Shown piece by piece: positions 19,496 to 28,544 of a DNA stretch of 57,031 nt (positions are counted from its first letter, which is position 1; every line of letters begins with the position of its first letter). The notes beneath the pieces are model-generated. The model worked only from the letters and a program-made list of their open reading frames with translations, did not search any database and was not told the origin of the DNA. A program made the position numbers and the translations under genes. This stretch comes from an uncultured Clostridium sp. (GTDB lineage Bacteria; Bacillota; Clostridia; Clostridiales; Clostridiaceae), in the NCBI GenBank assembly GCA_934746015.1, contig CAKVEW010000018.1:1-57031 (forward strand). The letters are read 5' to 3'.

Positions 19496-20287
19496 TTAAA
19501 TATAGTTTGCCACAAAAGCTATTAAGTGTGCTGCTGGAACAAATAACACTAAGGCTGCAAAAGTACCAATAATCTTACTAAATACCATTCCAATTACACA
19601 GCCTCTGAAATCTTCCTCACTACATTTCCCTTCAATTACATCATCAGTCATTATAGATAAATGTGGATCTATAAATATTGAAGTTAATATAGTAGCAGTA
19701 CCATTAATAATTGGTGAAAGTGATAAGCAAACTGCTCCAAGTTTTGGAATTATACTGCCTGCATATATAGGAGCAAAGGCTCCTGCAGTAATTATTGCTA
19801 CTGATATAAAATTATAAAATAAAATCCTTTTAGGAAGATTTTTAAGATTAATGCTAGTTAAACTTTCTTTAACTGGAATTGCTATACTCTCCCTCATATA
19901 CTTAATCCCAGTTTTTGAAAAACTATGAATAATTAATTTTGGCATGGATTTTTCTATTGAAAAATGATTTACAGCTTTACTAAATATTTTTTGAAAGGTT
20001 GGTATTAAAAAAGCTCCTGCTATAGATGCTAAACCAGAAGTAATAATTATTGAGTTAAAAATTTTAATTAATGCATCACTACTAGGATTATTTGCAACAA
20101 ACTTTGTTAGTAAAGGTGACTGAAAAGTGACTGCAGTTCTAGATACTAACATAAGTATATTAAAAACAGCAAAGGTTACAGCTATTTTCCCCGTTCTAAC
20201 TCCTACTAACCTTGTAGAATATGCTAAGGTTCCAATCAAAGAAATTACAAAATTTAAAATCAGTACAATTATTATTTGAGTATCCAT
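19496..20287 (-). CDS. amj: Amj-type lipid II flippase
   Basis: A 263-aa polytopic membrane protein of the Amj (YdaH, formerly DUF2837) family, which moves lipid-linked peptidoglycan precursors across the membrane as an alternative to MurJ. The diagnostic N-terminus is present (LIGTLAYSTRLVGVRTGKIA), followed by about six helices. Its length matches the Bacillus subtilis protein. The start ATG follows AAGAAGGAG. It lies 102 bases after lepB, with TATAAT-like sequences between them, so it may have its own promoter. Confidence 0.85.
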   Translation of the reverse strand: MDTQIIIVLILNFVISLIGTLAYSTRLVGVRTGKIAVTFAVFNILMLVSRTAVTFQSPLLTKFVANNPSSDALIKIFNSIIITSGLASIAGAFLIPTFQKIFSKAVNHFSIEKSMPKLIIHSFSKTGIKYMRESIAIPVKESLTSINLKNLPKRILFYNFISVAIITAGAFAPIYAGSIIPKLGAVCLSLSPIINGTATILTSIFIDPHLSIMTDDVIEGKCSEEDFRGCVIGMVFSKIIGTFAALVLFVPAAHLIAFVANYI

Positions 20288-20389
20288 ATAAACTCCTTCT
20301 TAAAATAATTATTTATAACAATTATAATTATATCTAAATAAATTGATTCCCTAAATAGAGTTTATAAATTGTAATGTAATTGCAATAAG

Positions 20390-20992
20390 TTATTTATTAT
20401 TTAGACTTCCAAATCTTTCTAAAGGGAATATCCTAAATGTTGCTTTTCCTTCAATTTGATTTAAATTAATTAATCCAAAATCTCTACTATCTTGACTTAC
20501 TTCTCTGTTATCCCCTAATACAAAAAATTGATTTTCTCCTACTACTATAGGAAATTCAATATCTCTATTATAAGTTTTTCCTTTTATATATAACTCTTCT
20601 AGTTTTTCTCCATTAATATAAACATATCCCGAAGATATGTTTATTTCATCTCCTTCAATCCCTATTACTCTTTTTACATACCTTCTTCTATTATCAGACA
20701 AATGATTAAATGAAGTAACTTCTTTTATATACTTATAACTTTCTTCTAAAACATTTCCCTTTTCTTCATCCTTTAAAAATATAATAATATCTCCTCTTTC
20801 AGGCTTAACAAAATTATAGCTTAATTTGTCTAAAATAAGCTTTTCATCATTATATAAAGTGTTTTCCATAGAGCTTTGCTGAACCTTTGCCATAGCAAAT
20901 ACTTTTGTATTAATAAAAGATAATACTATTATACTTCCTATAAACGTTAATAAAATCCCCCTAATTTCTCTAATTATAATTTCCCCCTTCAT
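20390..20992 (-). CDS. lepB: Signal peptidase I
   Basis: A 200-aa membrane-anchored serine protease that removes signal peptides from secreted proteins. One N-terminal transmembrane helix (about 12-32) is followed by the catalytic Ser41 (QSSMENTL), the general-base Lys107 (YVKRVIGIEGD) and the GDNREVSQDSRDFG box. This is the short Gram-positive SipS type. Its ribosome site (GGAGGAG) lies inside the last codons of the acetyltransferase gene, which ends two bases before the start, so the genes are translationally coupled. Confidence 0.95.
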   Translation of the reverse strand: MKGEIIIREIRGILLTFIGSIIVLSFINTKVFAMAKVQQSSMENTLYNDEKLILDKLSYNFVKPERGDIIIFLKDEEKGNVLEESYKYIKEVTSFNHLSDNRRRYVKRVIGIEGDEINISSGYVYINGEKLEELYIKGKTYNRDIEFPIVVGENQFFVLGDNREVSQDSRDFGLINLNQIEGKATFRIFPLERFGSLNNK

Positions 20993-20994
20993 AT

Positions 20995-21516
20995 CTACTC
21001 CTCCATAAACTCTTCATTCAGTATAGACATAATATATACGTTATGAAATTCTTCATTAATAAATAATGCATCCCTTTTTATCCCCTCTTGTTTAAAGCCA
21101 CATTTTTCATACATAGCCTTTGCTCTTGGATTATAATCAAATACCTCAAGTTCAACCCTGTGTAACTTCAAATTTTTAAAAGCATATTTTAATACTTCCT
21201 TAGTAGCTTTGTACCCTATACCTTTATTAAAATTATCTTTATTGAAGATAGCTATTCTATAACTACAACTTTTATACTCTTCATCAATATCCATAAGAAC
21301 GCATTCTCCAATTATCTTATCTTCATTATTACATATTAAAAAATGTCTTCTTTCAGAATCATTACTACTTTTTTCTATAAATTTTTCTATTTCTTCTTTC
21401 TTTGGATAATGTGTAGTTCCTGTGTAGTAAAACATATCCTTATTTGGACTTTCAAATCCTTCCTTCCAATATTCATCTAAATCATTTATTTTCAGTAATC
21501 TTATGTATATACCCAT
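20995..21516 (-). CDS. GNAT N-acetyltransferase (RimJ/RimL-like)
   Basis: A 173-aa acetyl-CoA-dependent acetyltransferase. The GNAT fold is seen in IAIFNKDNFNKGIGYKATKEVL (acetyl-CoA loop) and LEVFDYNPRAKAMYEKCGF, typical of the RimJ/RimL subgroup. The substrate is unknown. It starts one base after the stop of the 58-aa membrane protein and is followed by lepB with a two-base gap. Confidence 0.88.
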   Translation of the reverse strand: MGIYIRLLKINDLDEYWKEGFESPNKDMFYYTGTTHYPKKEEIEKFIEKSSNDSERRHFLICNNEDKIIGECVLMDIDEEYKSCSYRIAIFNKDNFNKGIGYKATKEVLKYAFKNLKLHRVELEVFDYNPRAKAMYEKCGFKQEGIKRDALFINEEFHNVYIMSILNEEFMEE

Positions 21517-21517
21517 T

Positions 21518-21694
21518 TTATTGTCCCTCTTTATTGAAGTCTATTTCTCTTATAGCTGTCTTTACTGACTTCTTTATACTTTTCTCAACAGTCTCCAAAC
21601 TTTCCTTAATAGCATTCTTTACAGCAAGCTTAATAATAAAATATAGCAATATTCCTGGAACTATTAAGTATAATCCAATAACAATCAATTCCAT
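21518..21694 (-). CDS. Small membrane protein, 58 aa (unrecognised)
   Basis: A short gene below usual size cut-offs. ATG at 21694 is preceded by a GGAGGG ribosome site and an upstream TATAAT. The product begins MELIVIGLYLIVPGILLYF, one transmembrane helix (residues 3-24), followed by an amphipathic, Lys/Glu-rich helical tail with two near-repeats (KESLETVEKSI, KKSVKTAIREI). The stop lies one base before the acetyltransferase start, so this is the first gene of the operon with lepB. No family recognised; an accessory or anchoring role is possible but unproved. Confidence 0.75.
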   Translation of the reverse strand: MELIVIGLYLIVPGILLYFIIKLAVKNAIKESLETVEKSIKKSVKTAIREIDFNKEGQ

Positions 21695-21829
21695 AGTATC
21701 CCTCCATTATTTCACAATAATTATATCATACATTTTCACCCAAAAAATATTTTTCACTTTTTACTTATAATGTAATTTTATGTTAAAATATTAATGTACT
21801 ATTAAATTAATAAATGGAGGAAAATAATA

Positions 21830-23287
21830 ATGAGTGCTATACTTGAAAAACTAATTAATGCACTACCTATTATAATTATGGTAATAGTGGTGTTAATTCT
21901 CTTCTTATCATTTTGGAGAAGAGTTCCAGCTGATAAAGCTATGGTAATTACAGGATTAAGAAAAAGGGTTTTATTAGGCAGAGGTGGCTTAATGATTCCT
22001 ATGCTAGAAACATCTTCTACTATTTCTCTGGAAAATATATCAATGACAACAGATGTAAATGAGGCACCTGCAAAGCAAGGTATATTTGTTAATATAGTAG
22101 GTACTGCAGTTGTTAAAGTTAAAAATGATACTGAAAATGTATTAAAAGCTGTAGAACAATTTTCTAATGGTGGAGAAAAAAATACAGTTAATGTTATTAG
22201 AACTATAGTTGAACAAATATTAGAGGGTAAACTAAGGGGGATAGTATCTACTTTAACAGTAGAACAAATTAATGAAGACAGAGCTTCTTTTGAACAAAGA
22301 ATAGAAGATGATATAAGAAATGAACTTGAATCTATGGGATTAGTATTAATTTCATATACTATCTTAAAAATTAGTACCCAAGGCGGTTATTTAGAAAATA
22401 GAGCAAAACCTCAAATTGCGGCTGCAAAATCTGAGGCTGATATAGCTGAAGCAGAAAGAAAAAGAGATACTGAAATTAAGACTGCTGTTGCTACAAGGGA
22501 AGGACAAAAAGCAAAACTTGAATCTGAAGCTGAAATTGCTCAAAGTGAAAGAGATAAAAAATTGAAGCTAGAATCCTTTAGAGCTGAACAAGATAAAGCA
22601 AAAGCTAATGCCGATGTTGCATATAAATTACAAGAGGCTGAAAATAATGCATTATTAGCTGAACAACAAGCAGCACTTGCTGAAAAGGAAGCAATAGTTG
22701 TAGAAAAGAAATTAATTGCTGAAGTTAAAAAGCCAGCAGATGCCAAAAAATATGAAGTAGAAGTTGCTGCTGAAGCTAATAAAATACAAGCTATTAGGCA
22801 AGCAGAGGCAGAAGCAGAAACCATAAAAGTTAAAGCAATTGCAGAAGCAGAAGCTAAAAAAATACAAGCGGAAGCAGAGGCAGCTGCTATAAAAGCAAGA
22901 GGATTAGCAGAAGCAGAAGCTATTAAAGCAAAAGGTCTTGCAGAAGCAGAGGCGAAAGATAAATTGGCAGAGGCTATGGCTAAATATGGTGAGGCTGCAA
23001 TTGTAGAAATGATAGTTAATAGATTACCAGATGTAATGAAGGAAATTGCAAGTCCACTTGATCAAATAGATAAGTTAACTGTTATAGATAATGGTGGTAA
23101 TCAAGGTGCTTCAAAGGTTTCAAAAATAGTAACTGATGTAGCTGCAAATGGTTTTGAAGTATTAAAAGATTTAACTGGTGTTGATTTATCTAAGGTAATA
23201 AATGATTTTGTAAATAAAAAGTCATCTTCACTAGAACCTAAATCTGAAATAATTGATGCGGAAATCACAAATGCAGACAATGCATAA
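21830..23287 (+). CDS. Flotillin-like SPFH/band 7 protein
   Basis: A 485-aa membrane-scaffold protein of the flotillin (YuaG/FloT) family that organises membrane microdomains. An N-terminal hydrophobic segment (about 10-28) is followed by the SPFH domain (about 35-190), a long Ala/Glu-rich coiled coil (about 195-385) with EAEA-type repeats, and a C-terminal oligomerisation region. The start ATG follows TGGAGG. No NfeD-type partner gene adjoins it, which is unusual for the family. Its stop codon lies within the repeat that begins at 23281. Confidence 0.93.
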   Translation: MSAILEKLINALPIIIMVIVVLILFLSFWRRVPADKAMVITGLRKRVLLGRGGLMIPMLETSSTISLENISMTTDVNEAPAKQGIFVNIVGTAVVKVKNDTENVLKAVEQFSNGGEKNTVNVIRTIVEQILEGKLRGIVSTLTVEQINEDRASFEQRIEDDIRNELESMGLVLISYTILKISTQGGYLENRAKPQIAAAKSEADIAEAERKRDTEIKTAVATREGQKAKLESEAEIAQSERDKKLKLESFRAEQDKAKANADVAYKLQEAENNALLAEQQAALAEKEAIVVEKKLIAEVKKPADAKKYEVEVAAEANKIQAIRQAEAEAETIKVKAIAEAEAKKIQAEAEAAAIKARGLAEAEAIKAKGLAEAEAKDKLAEAMAKYGEAAIVEMIVNRLPDVMKEIASPLDQIDKLTVIDNGGNQGASKVSKIVTDVAANGFEVLKDLTGVDLSKVINDFVNKKSSSLEPKSEIIDAEITNADNA

Positions 23288-23410
23288 TGGATAATTCGTA
23301 ATGCATAATTAAAGAAAAAACTCCCTCTAAAAGGGAGTTTTTTAATTTAAGTAATTTGGTGCAAATTGCAACATTTATTATGCATTATCCATTACGCATT
23401 ATGCATTAAT
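23281..23410. repeat. Terminator-bearing palindromic repeat (AGTAATTTGGT family, copy A)
   Basis: A 12-bp perfect stem (23315-23326 with 23332-23343; AACTCCCT / AGGGAGTT core) is flanked by A6 and T6 and can terminate both the flotillin gene (+) and the ABC permease gene (-). Next come AGTAATTTGGTGCAAATTGCA (23350-23370) and degenerate units such as GCATTATCC / GCATTATGC. The outer ends are inverted, and they supply the stop codons of both neighbouring genes. Copy B is at 28545-28688. Confidence 0.7.
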
Positions 23411-24551
23411 TAATGGTTATTTTCTTTTCTTCCTTTGATGTTTTATATGCTCCTACAACAAAAAATACAATTACAAACAATAATATTATAAACAAATACT
23501 TATAAATTTCATTAAAGCTTGACCCTTGTTGAATAGCTAGTATAGATTCCATAGCCCATCTAACTGGAGTAAAGTAAGAAACTTTTTCTATTAATGGTGG
23601 CATTATTTCTAATGGAACAAAAGCCCCTCCCACCATAAGTAATAGCATATTAGCAAAATTAAAAATATTAGATGCCTCTGTTCTATTTCTAGAAAAGGCA
23701 CTACAACATAAAGCAAGACTAATTGAAACTAATCCCACTAATGCTAGGATTACAAATAATTCAATATTTCTTAATCCTGTTTCAACATTAAGAAGATTTA
23801 TACTTACAATGCCTAAAATTACTTGAATTAATATAGATATATATCCACTTATTATATCTGCTAAATAATATTCTGAGGTTCTTACTGGTGCCATAAATAT
23901 TCTCATATAAATATTTTCATCTTTTTCATCAAAAATTCTATAAGCGGTTTTCATTCCCCTTATCAACATAAACATAATTAAAAAACCAATATATATTTGA
24001 CTTGAAAAATAATCAGTATATAAATCCTTTAAGCTTTCTTTATTTATATTAAAAGACACACTACTGCTATAATTATCTATCCCTTTATAATACAGTTCTT
24101 CATTTTTATCACTTGCTAAAGAAATTTCCCTAAGATTAATCATCTCCATATTAACTAGCTCTTTAATTAAATTTCCAATCCCATCATCTTCAATAGCTGT
24201 AATATTAACCTTACTTACATTCCCATCAATAATTTCCTTTTCAAATCCATCTTTAATTTCTATTGAAACATTAATGGCATTTTCTGAAAATAAGTTTTTA
24301 ATATCCTCTTTCTTTATTGCATTTACATTATATCCTTCTTTATCTTTTAAGGAATCTATAATAAGATTACTAGTTCTACTATTATCATTATCTACTACAC
24401 CTATTTTTATATATCCTGAATTACCGCCTATAACCATAAGCATAAAATAAAGAATTATCACAGGGGCAAATAATCCAATTAAGAATCCAAATGGATTTTT
24501 TAATATATCAACTCTTAAATTATTCTTGATTAATACTAGTATATTTCTCAT
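23406..24551 (-). CDS. ABC-2 type exporter permease (LnrN-like)
   Basis: A 381-aa membrane protein of the ABC-2 family: one N-terminal helix (about 23-43), a large extracytoplasmic domain (about 45-180) and five C-terminal helices. The segment MRIFMAPVRTSEYYLADIISG is typical of the family. It overlaps the preceding permease gene by 32 bases and uses a GGAGGACAGGGG ribosome site. With its neighbours it forms a two-permease exporter like LnrMN (YfiMN) for amphiphilic antibiotics; the substrate here is unknown. The stop codon falls within repeat copy A. Confidence 0.88.
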   Translation of the reverse strand: MRNILVLIKNNLRVDILKNPFGFLIGLFAPVIILYFMLMVIGGNSGYIKIGVVDNDNSRTSNLIIDSLKDKEGYNVNAIKKEDIKNLFSENAINVSIEIKDGFEKEIIDGNVSKVNITAIEDDGIGNLIKELVNMEMINLREISLASDKNEELYYKGIDNYSSSVSFNINKESLKDLYTDYFSSQIYIGFLIMFMLIRGMKTAYRIFDEKDENIYMRIFMAPVRTSEYYLADIISGYISILIQVILGIVSINLLNVETGLRNIELFVILALVGLVSISLALCCSAFSRNRTEASNIFNFANMLLLMVGGAFVPLEIMPPLIEKVSYFTPVRWAMESILAIQQGSSFNEIYKYLFIILLFVIVFFVVGAYKTSKEEKKITIN

Positions 24552-25689
24552 AACCCCTGTCCTCCTTTATGGATATTAATTGTATTACTATTACTATAAC
24601 AACTAAGGCTATTCCACCAAATATAAGCCATTTTTGTAATATACTACTGTCTCCAGAATATATATACCTAAATACACTACTATTAAACCATCTTAATGGG
24701 GATATTTTAGTTATTAAATTAAATATTCCTTTCATTTCTCCATAAAGTGCAATATATCCTCCACCTAAAAAGCATAATACTGGAATAATTATATTTTGTA
24801 ATATAGCTGCTGATACCTTATCATCATCAGATATCATAGGTATTATAGTTCCTAATCCATTTACAATAATTAAAAATGGTATCATAGCTAATGGTAATAC
24901 TAATAAGTTATCTCCATAATTAACATCAAATATTATATAGCTTAAGATATAGGTTATTAAGGAAACTCCATAAGAAAATATAAAAAAGCCTATAAATGAT
25001 GATAAATAGTATTTTGCAGCAGAAGTTCCTGATAATTTTACTCTATCCTTAATATTGTTTTTCTTATCTTGTTTTATATTAAACAAAGGATAATTAATAA
25101 AATAGAAAAGCATAAGTCCTATTTCTGCAACTCCATAATAGTCCATAGAGTTTGGACTTTGTTCATAAGGTATATTTTCCTCTTCAATAAAATTTATATT
25201 ATTATCATAATTAATAATTTCTGAAGCTTTATCTGGATTAATAGTATACACTTCTGTTATTGCGTTATATCTATCAGTAATACTTTCTAGAATTTGATAA
25301 ACAATTGATGATTTTATAGATGAGTTATTATTTGAATACATTTCTATAGAATTTTCTTTTAAATGCAATAATATTGCCCTATTTATTCTAACTTCTTTTT
25401 TACCTTCCTCAATATTACTTATTTCATTTAATTTTATTTTTTCTATATCCTTACTTTCTTTAACTATATCTGTAAATGTATCAAAAACTTCTTTAGCTTT
25501 TTCATCTCCTTCATCAATATAATAGATTTCTAAATCTTCTATAGCTACAGTATTATTCTCTTTATCAAAATAACTAGATGTAGTACTTCCAATTAAAAAT
25601 ACTAGGAATACAGGGAAAAATATCATAAATATAAGATTTTTTCTATCCCTAACGCAATTTAATATCGTTGCTTTTATAATTGCAATCAT
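24520..25689 (-). CDS. ABC-2 type exporter permease (LnrM-like)
   Basis: A 389-aa partner permease with the same layout: an N-terminal helix (about 20-38), an extracytoplasmic domain of about 140 residues, and a C-terminal five-helix block (from about 185). It starts 13 bases after the ATPase stop with a GAGGGGGG ribosome site. Two distinct permeases plus one ATPase is the LnrLMN/YfiLMN arrangement. Confidence 0.88.
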   Translation of the reverse strand: MIAIIKATILNCVRDRKNLIFMIFFPVFLVFLIGSTTSSYFDKENNTVAIEDLEIYYIDEGDEKAKEVFDTFTDIVKESKDIEKIKLNEISNIEEGKKEVRINRAILLHLKENSIEMYSNNNSSIKSSIVYQILESITDRYNAITEVYTINPDKASEIINYDNNINFIEEENIPYEQSPNSMDYYGVAEIGLMLFYFINYPLFNIKQDKKNNIKDRVKLSGTSAAKYYLSSFIGFFIFSYGVSLITYILSYIIFDVNYGDNLLVLPLAMIPFLIIVNGLGTIIPMISDDDKVSAAILQNIIIPVLCFLGGGYIALYGEMKGIFNLITKISPLRWFNSSVFRYIYSGDSSILQKWLIFGGIALVVIVIVIQLISIKEDRGYEKYTSINQE

Positions 25690-25702
25690 GCTATCCCCCC
25701 TC

Positions 25703-26638
25703 TTAATCTCTTAATTTTTTACCTGTTAATGATAAGAATACTGTTTCTAAGGTTATTTCTTTAAATCCTAAATCATTTATTTTTAAATCTTCAGTAGATA
25801 TTTCTTTAATTATTTCACTTATATTGTTTACTTCCTTAGCAGATGTAATAATAACATTATTATTATCAATAGAAACATCTAAAACCCCCTCTATATTTCT
25901 TAATGTTCCAATATTAACCTTATAAATATCATCTACTCCCACACTGAATATCTTTTTATCACTAACTATTTCCTTTAATTCTTCTTTAGTCCCTTCAACT
26001 ATAATCTTACCCTTATCTATAATTGCAATTTTACTACATAAGCTTTCTGCTTCTTCCATATAATGAGTAGTATAAATTATTGTGACTCCTTCTCTATTTA
26101 ATCTTTTAACAGCTTGCATAATATTATTTCTTGATTGTGGATCTATTCCTACTGTTGGCTCATCCATTATTAATATTTTAGGACTATGAACTATAGCACA
26201 AGCTATATTAAGTCTTCTTAACATACCACCAGAAAATTCTTCTGCTTTTTTCTTTTTAACTTCTAGGAGTCCTGTAAATTCTAATGCATTATCTATTGCT
26301 TCATTAAGATTTTTACCTCTTAATCCATACAATTCTCCAAAAAACTTAACATTTTCATAAGCAGTGAAGTCCTTATAAAGTGCTATGTTTTGTGGAACTA
26401 ACCCTAAGGATTTTTTAATATTTTTTGTATTTTTTCTAATATCTTGGCCTAATATCTTAATTTCACCTGAAGTAGGAAATAATAATGAGCAAATTAAACT
26501 AATAGTTGTACTTTTCCCAGCACCATTTGGTCCTAAAATCCCATATATCTCCCCTTCTTCTATGGATAAATTAATATTGTCTACTGCAATATTATCATCA
26601 TACTTCTTAACTAAATCTTTAATTTCAATAACTTTCAT
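25703..26638 (-). CDS. ABC exporter ATPase (LnrL-like)
   Basis: A 311-aa ATPase of the drug/antimicrobial exporter group. Walker A GPNGAGKSTT (about 37-46), Q-loop LGLVPQNIALY, signature FSGGMLRRLNIA, Walker B ILIMDEPTVGID, H-loop IIYTTHYMEEAE, and a C-terminal domain of about 90 residues typical of drug exporters. First gene of the exporter operon, behind a GGAGG site and downstream of a terminator and a palindrome. Confidence 0.93.
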   Translation of the reverse strand: MKVIEIKDLVKKYDDNIAVDNINLSIEEGEIYGILGPNGAGKSTTISLICSLLFPTSGEIKILGQDIRKNTKNIKKSLGLVPQNIALYKDFTAYENVKFFGELYGLRGKNLNEAIDNALEFTGLLEVKKKKAEEFSGGMLRRLNIACAIVHSPKILIMDEPTVGIDPQSRNNIMQAVKRLNREGVTIIYTTHYMEEAESLCSKIAIIDKGKIIVEGTKEELKEIVSDKKIFSVGVDDIYKVNIGTLRNIEGVLDVSIDNNNVIITSAKEVNNISEIIKEISTEDLKINDLGFKEITLETVFLSLTGKKLRD

Positions 26639-26671
26639 AATGCACCTCCATAATCTTTAATTTTATTATAT

Positions 26672-26708
26672 AAAAAAAGGCCCTGCTAAAAATCTAGCAA
26701 AGGTCACC
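26672..26708 (-). terminator. Intrinsic terminator between response regulator and exporter genes
   Basis: On the minus strand CTTTGCTA / TAGCAGGG forms an 8-bp stem (two G-U pairs), extended by AAAAGG / CCTTTT with a TGAC bulge, and runs into seven T. A TATAAT box follows immediately, so the exporter may have its own promoter here. Confidence 0.75.
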
Positions 26709-26712
26709 TTTT

Positions 26713-26734
26713 ATATATGACAATAGTCATATAT
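26713..26734. promoter_or_regulatory. Perfect palindrome, candidate response-regulator operator
   Basis: ATATATGAC-AATA-GTCATATAT: two perfect nine-base arms around four bases, 75-96 bases upstream of the exporter ATPase start. It has no T run on either strand and so is not a terminator. NarL/LuxR-type regulators often bind such TGAC-N4-GTCA repeats, and the regulator gene ends 30 bases away. Confidence 0.5.
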
Positions 26735-26763
26735 TTATATTCTTTAGGAAATCATAAATAAAC

Positions 26764-27402
26764 TTATATTCCCCATTTTTTTATATAATAAATTGCAATT
26801 TGTGTTCTATGAGTCAAATTGGTTTTTTGTAATATAGATGTAATATAGTTTTTAACTGTCCCCTCAGAAATATAAAGTTTCTTTGATATTTCTTTGTTAC
26901 TTAGTCCTTCTGCAACTGCCTTCATTACCTCTAATTCTCTCTCTGTAAAAATTCTCTCATCAATTCTTTCTTTTTTATTTGTGGATGAAATAAGATTATT
27001 ACTAATCTTATTTAGTATTTCTTCTTGAATAACAGCTATTCCATTATTTACAAGTTTTATCGTTTCTATTATTTTATCTGGTTTAGTATTTTTAAGTAAA
27101 TATCCCTTAGCCCCATTTTTAATTCCTTCTCTTATATATTCATCTTCATCAAAGGTAGTTAAAATTATTACCTTTGTATTTGTATTCTTTGATATTTCTA
27201 ATGTAGCTTTTACACCATTTACTAAAGGCATTCTAACATCAACTAAAGCAACATCTATATCATTTTTAAATAAAAATTCAACTAAATCTTTGCCATTTTC
27301 AAAAGTATCTATAACTTCAATTTCCTTATCATAAGATAAAATAATTTTTAAGCTTTCTCTTATTAATTCATCGTCGTCAGCAATTACTAATTTTATACTC
27401 AT
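26764..27402 (-). CDS. NarL/LuxR-type response regulator (LnrK-like)
   Basis: A 212-aa regulator with a receiver domain (Asp55 in VALVDVRMP; acidic pocket Asp9-Asp11) and a C-terminal LuxR helix-turn-helix (about 148-208; LTEREL-like FTERELEVMKAVAEGLSNKEI). It starts eight bases after the kinase stop. It likely activates the adjacent ABC exporter operon on sensing a membrane-active compound, by analogy with LnrK (YfiK). Confidence 0.93.
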   Translation of the reverse strand: MSIKLVIADDDELIRESLKIILSYDKEIEVIDTFENGKDLVEFLFKNDIDVALVDVRMPLVNGVKATLEISKNTNTKVIILTTFDEDEYIREGIKNGAKGYLLKNTKPDKIIETIKLVNNGIAVIQEEILNKISNNLISSTNKKERIDERIFTERELEVMKAVAEGLSNKEISKKLYISEGTVKNYITSILQKTNLTHRTQIAIYYIKKWGI

Positions 27403-27410
27403 ACTTCCCC

Positions 27411-28535
27411 CTAATATGGAATTAAAATAATAACATCAAAACCATCCTCATTATTAATTATTATTTTCCCTTTTAAATCACTTACATTTTCTTCAATATT
27501 TCTTAATCCAATACCTTTTTTTATTTTTTTACATCCAAATCCATTATCCTTAACTTCTAACTTTATAAGTTTATTTAAAATTTCTATTTTTATTTCTATT
27601 AAATCTCCATTAGAATATTTAATAGAATTAGTAGTTAACTCAGTTATAATATGCATAAAAACTATCCATAGACTAGCACTAATCTTCTCTAGATTACCAG
27701 TATAAGTTACTTTTCCTTTTATTTTAGTACCATTAATTTTCTCATCTAATATTTTTCTTATCCTATTAATTCCAAGTTCCTCTTCAGTTGGATTTATATT
27801 TCTTAATGTCATTCTTATTTCATCCATACCTTTTCTCAAGTTTTCTATACAAGAGTCTAACATAGAAAATCCCTTTTCTTTATCTTTATCTAAAATAAAT
27901 TTACTTGCTTCTAACTGAAGTAATGTGCCAGAAATAGTATGTCCTATCTTATCATGTAGCCTTGAAGAAATTTTATTTCTTTCCTCAAGCCTTGCTGTAT
28001 GAAGAATTTGTTCTTGTATATCCCTTTCCTCAGCTATTTTCTTCTGCAAATTATATATTAACTTTCTTTGTTCTTCTTGTATTCCATCTAATTTTTTTAT
28101 TTTTTTAGCTTGAATTTCATAAATTAATATAAAAATCAACATAATAACTAGAATTATTGATCCATTCTTAAAATCCTTATCTTTTAATAGAAGAAATAAT
28201 GGTATATTAGATAAAAATATTCCTAAATATATGTTTTTTATTTCTTTTGTAAATAATTCTACTATTAAAATACTAAGCATTAATACTGCTAGATTTATAT
28301 ATTTAGTAGCAAAAATAACTACAAGAATAGCTTCCATTATAGATATAACTTTAAATAATAAACTATATTTTTCTAACATTCCTTTAATAAATATAATTAC
28401 AATATATAGAAGAATATAAAAGACTACTATCAAGTTTATACTATTATTTTCTATACTTGTCCAAGATATATATATGATTAATATTAGCTTAAGTAAAATA
28501 AACAAATCATAGTCTTTAATTAGTAACACCCCCAA
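27411..28535 (-). CDS. Sensor histidine kinase, HisKA_3 type (LnrJ-like)
   Basis: A membrane kinase of about 374 aa. About five to six N-terminal helices with almost no extracytoplasmic loops (intramembrane-sensing layout) precede a coiled coil, a HisKA_3 dimerisation domain with His194 in SRLHDKIGH, and an ATPase domain (ELTTNSIKYSN, DNGFGCKK, GIGLRNIEE). The start is uncertain: 28535 is a TTG overlapping a GGGGG run that itself resembles a ribosome site, and there is no nearby in-frame ATG. The 5' end lies close to repeat copy B. Confidence 0.88.
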   Translation of the reverse strand: MGVLLIKDYDLFILLKLILIIYISWTSIENNSINLIVVFYILLYIVIIFIKGMLEKYSLLFKVISIMEAILVVIFATKYINLAVLMLSILIVELFTKEIKNIYLGIFLSNIPLFLLLKDKDFKNGSIILVIMLIFILIYEIQAKKIKKLDGIQEEQRKLIYNLQKKIAEERDIQEQILHTARLEERNKISSRLHDKIGHTISGTLLQLEASKFILDKDKEKGFSMLDSCIENLRKGMDEIRMTLRNINPTEEELGINRIRKILDEKINGTKIKGKVTYTGNLEKISASLWIVFMHIITELTTNSIKYSNGDLIEIKIEILNKLIKLEVKDNGFGCKKIKKGIGLRNIEENVSDLKGKIIINNEDGFDVIILIPY

Positions 28536-28544
28536 GAAAAATGA

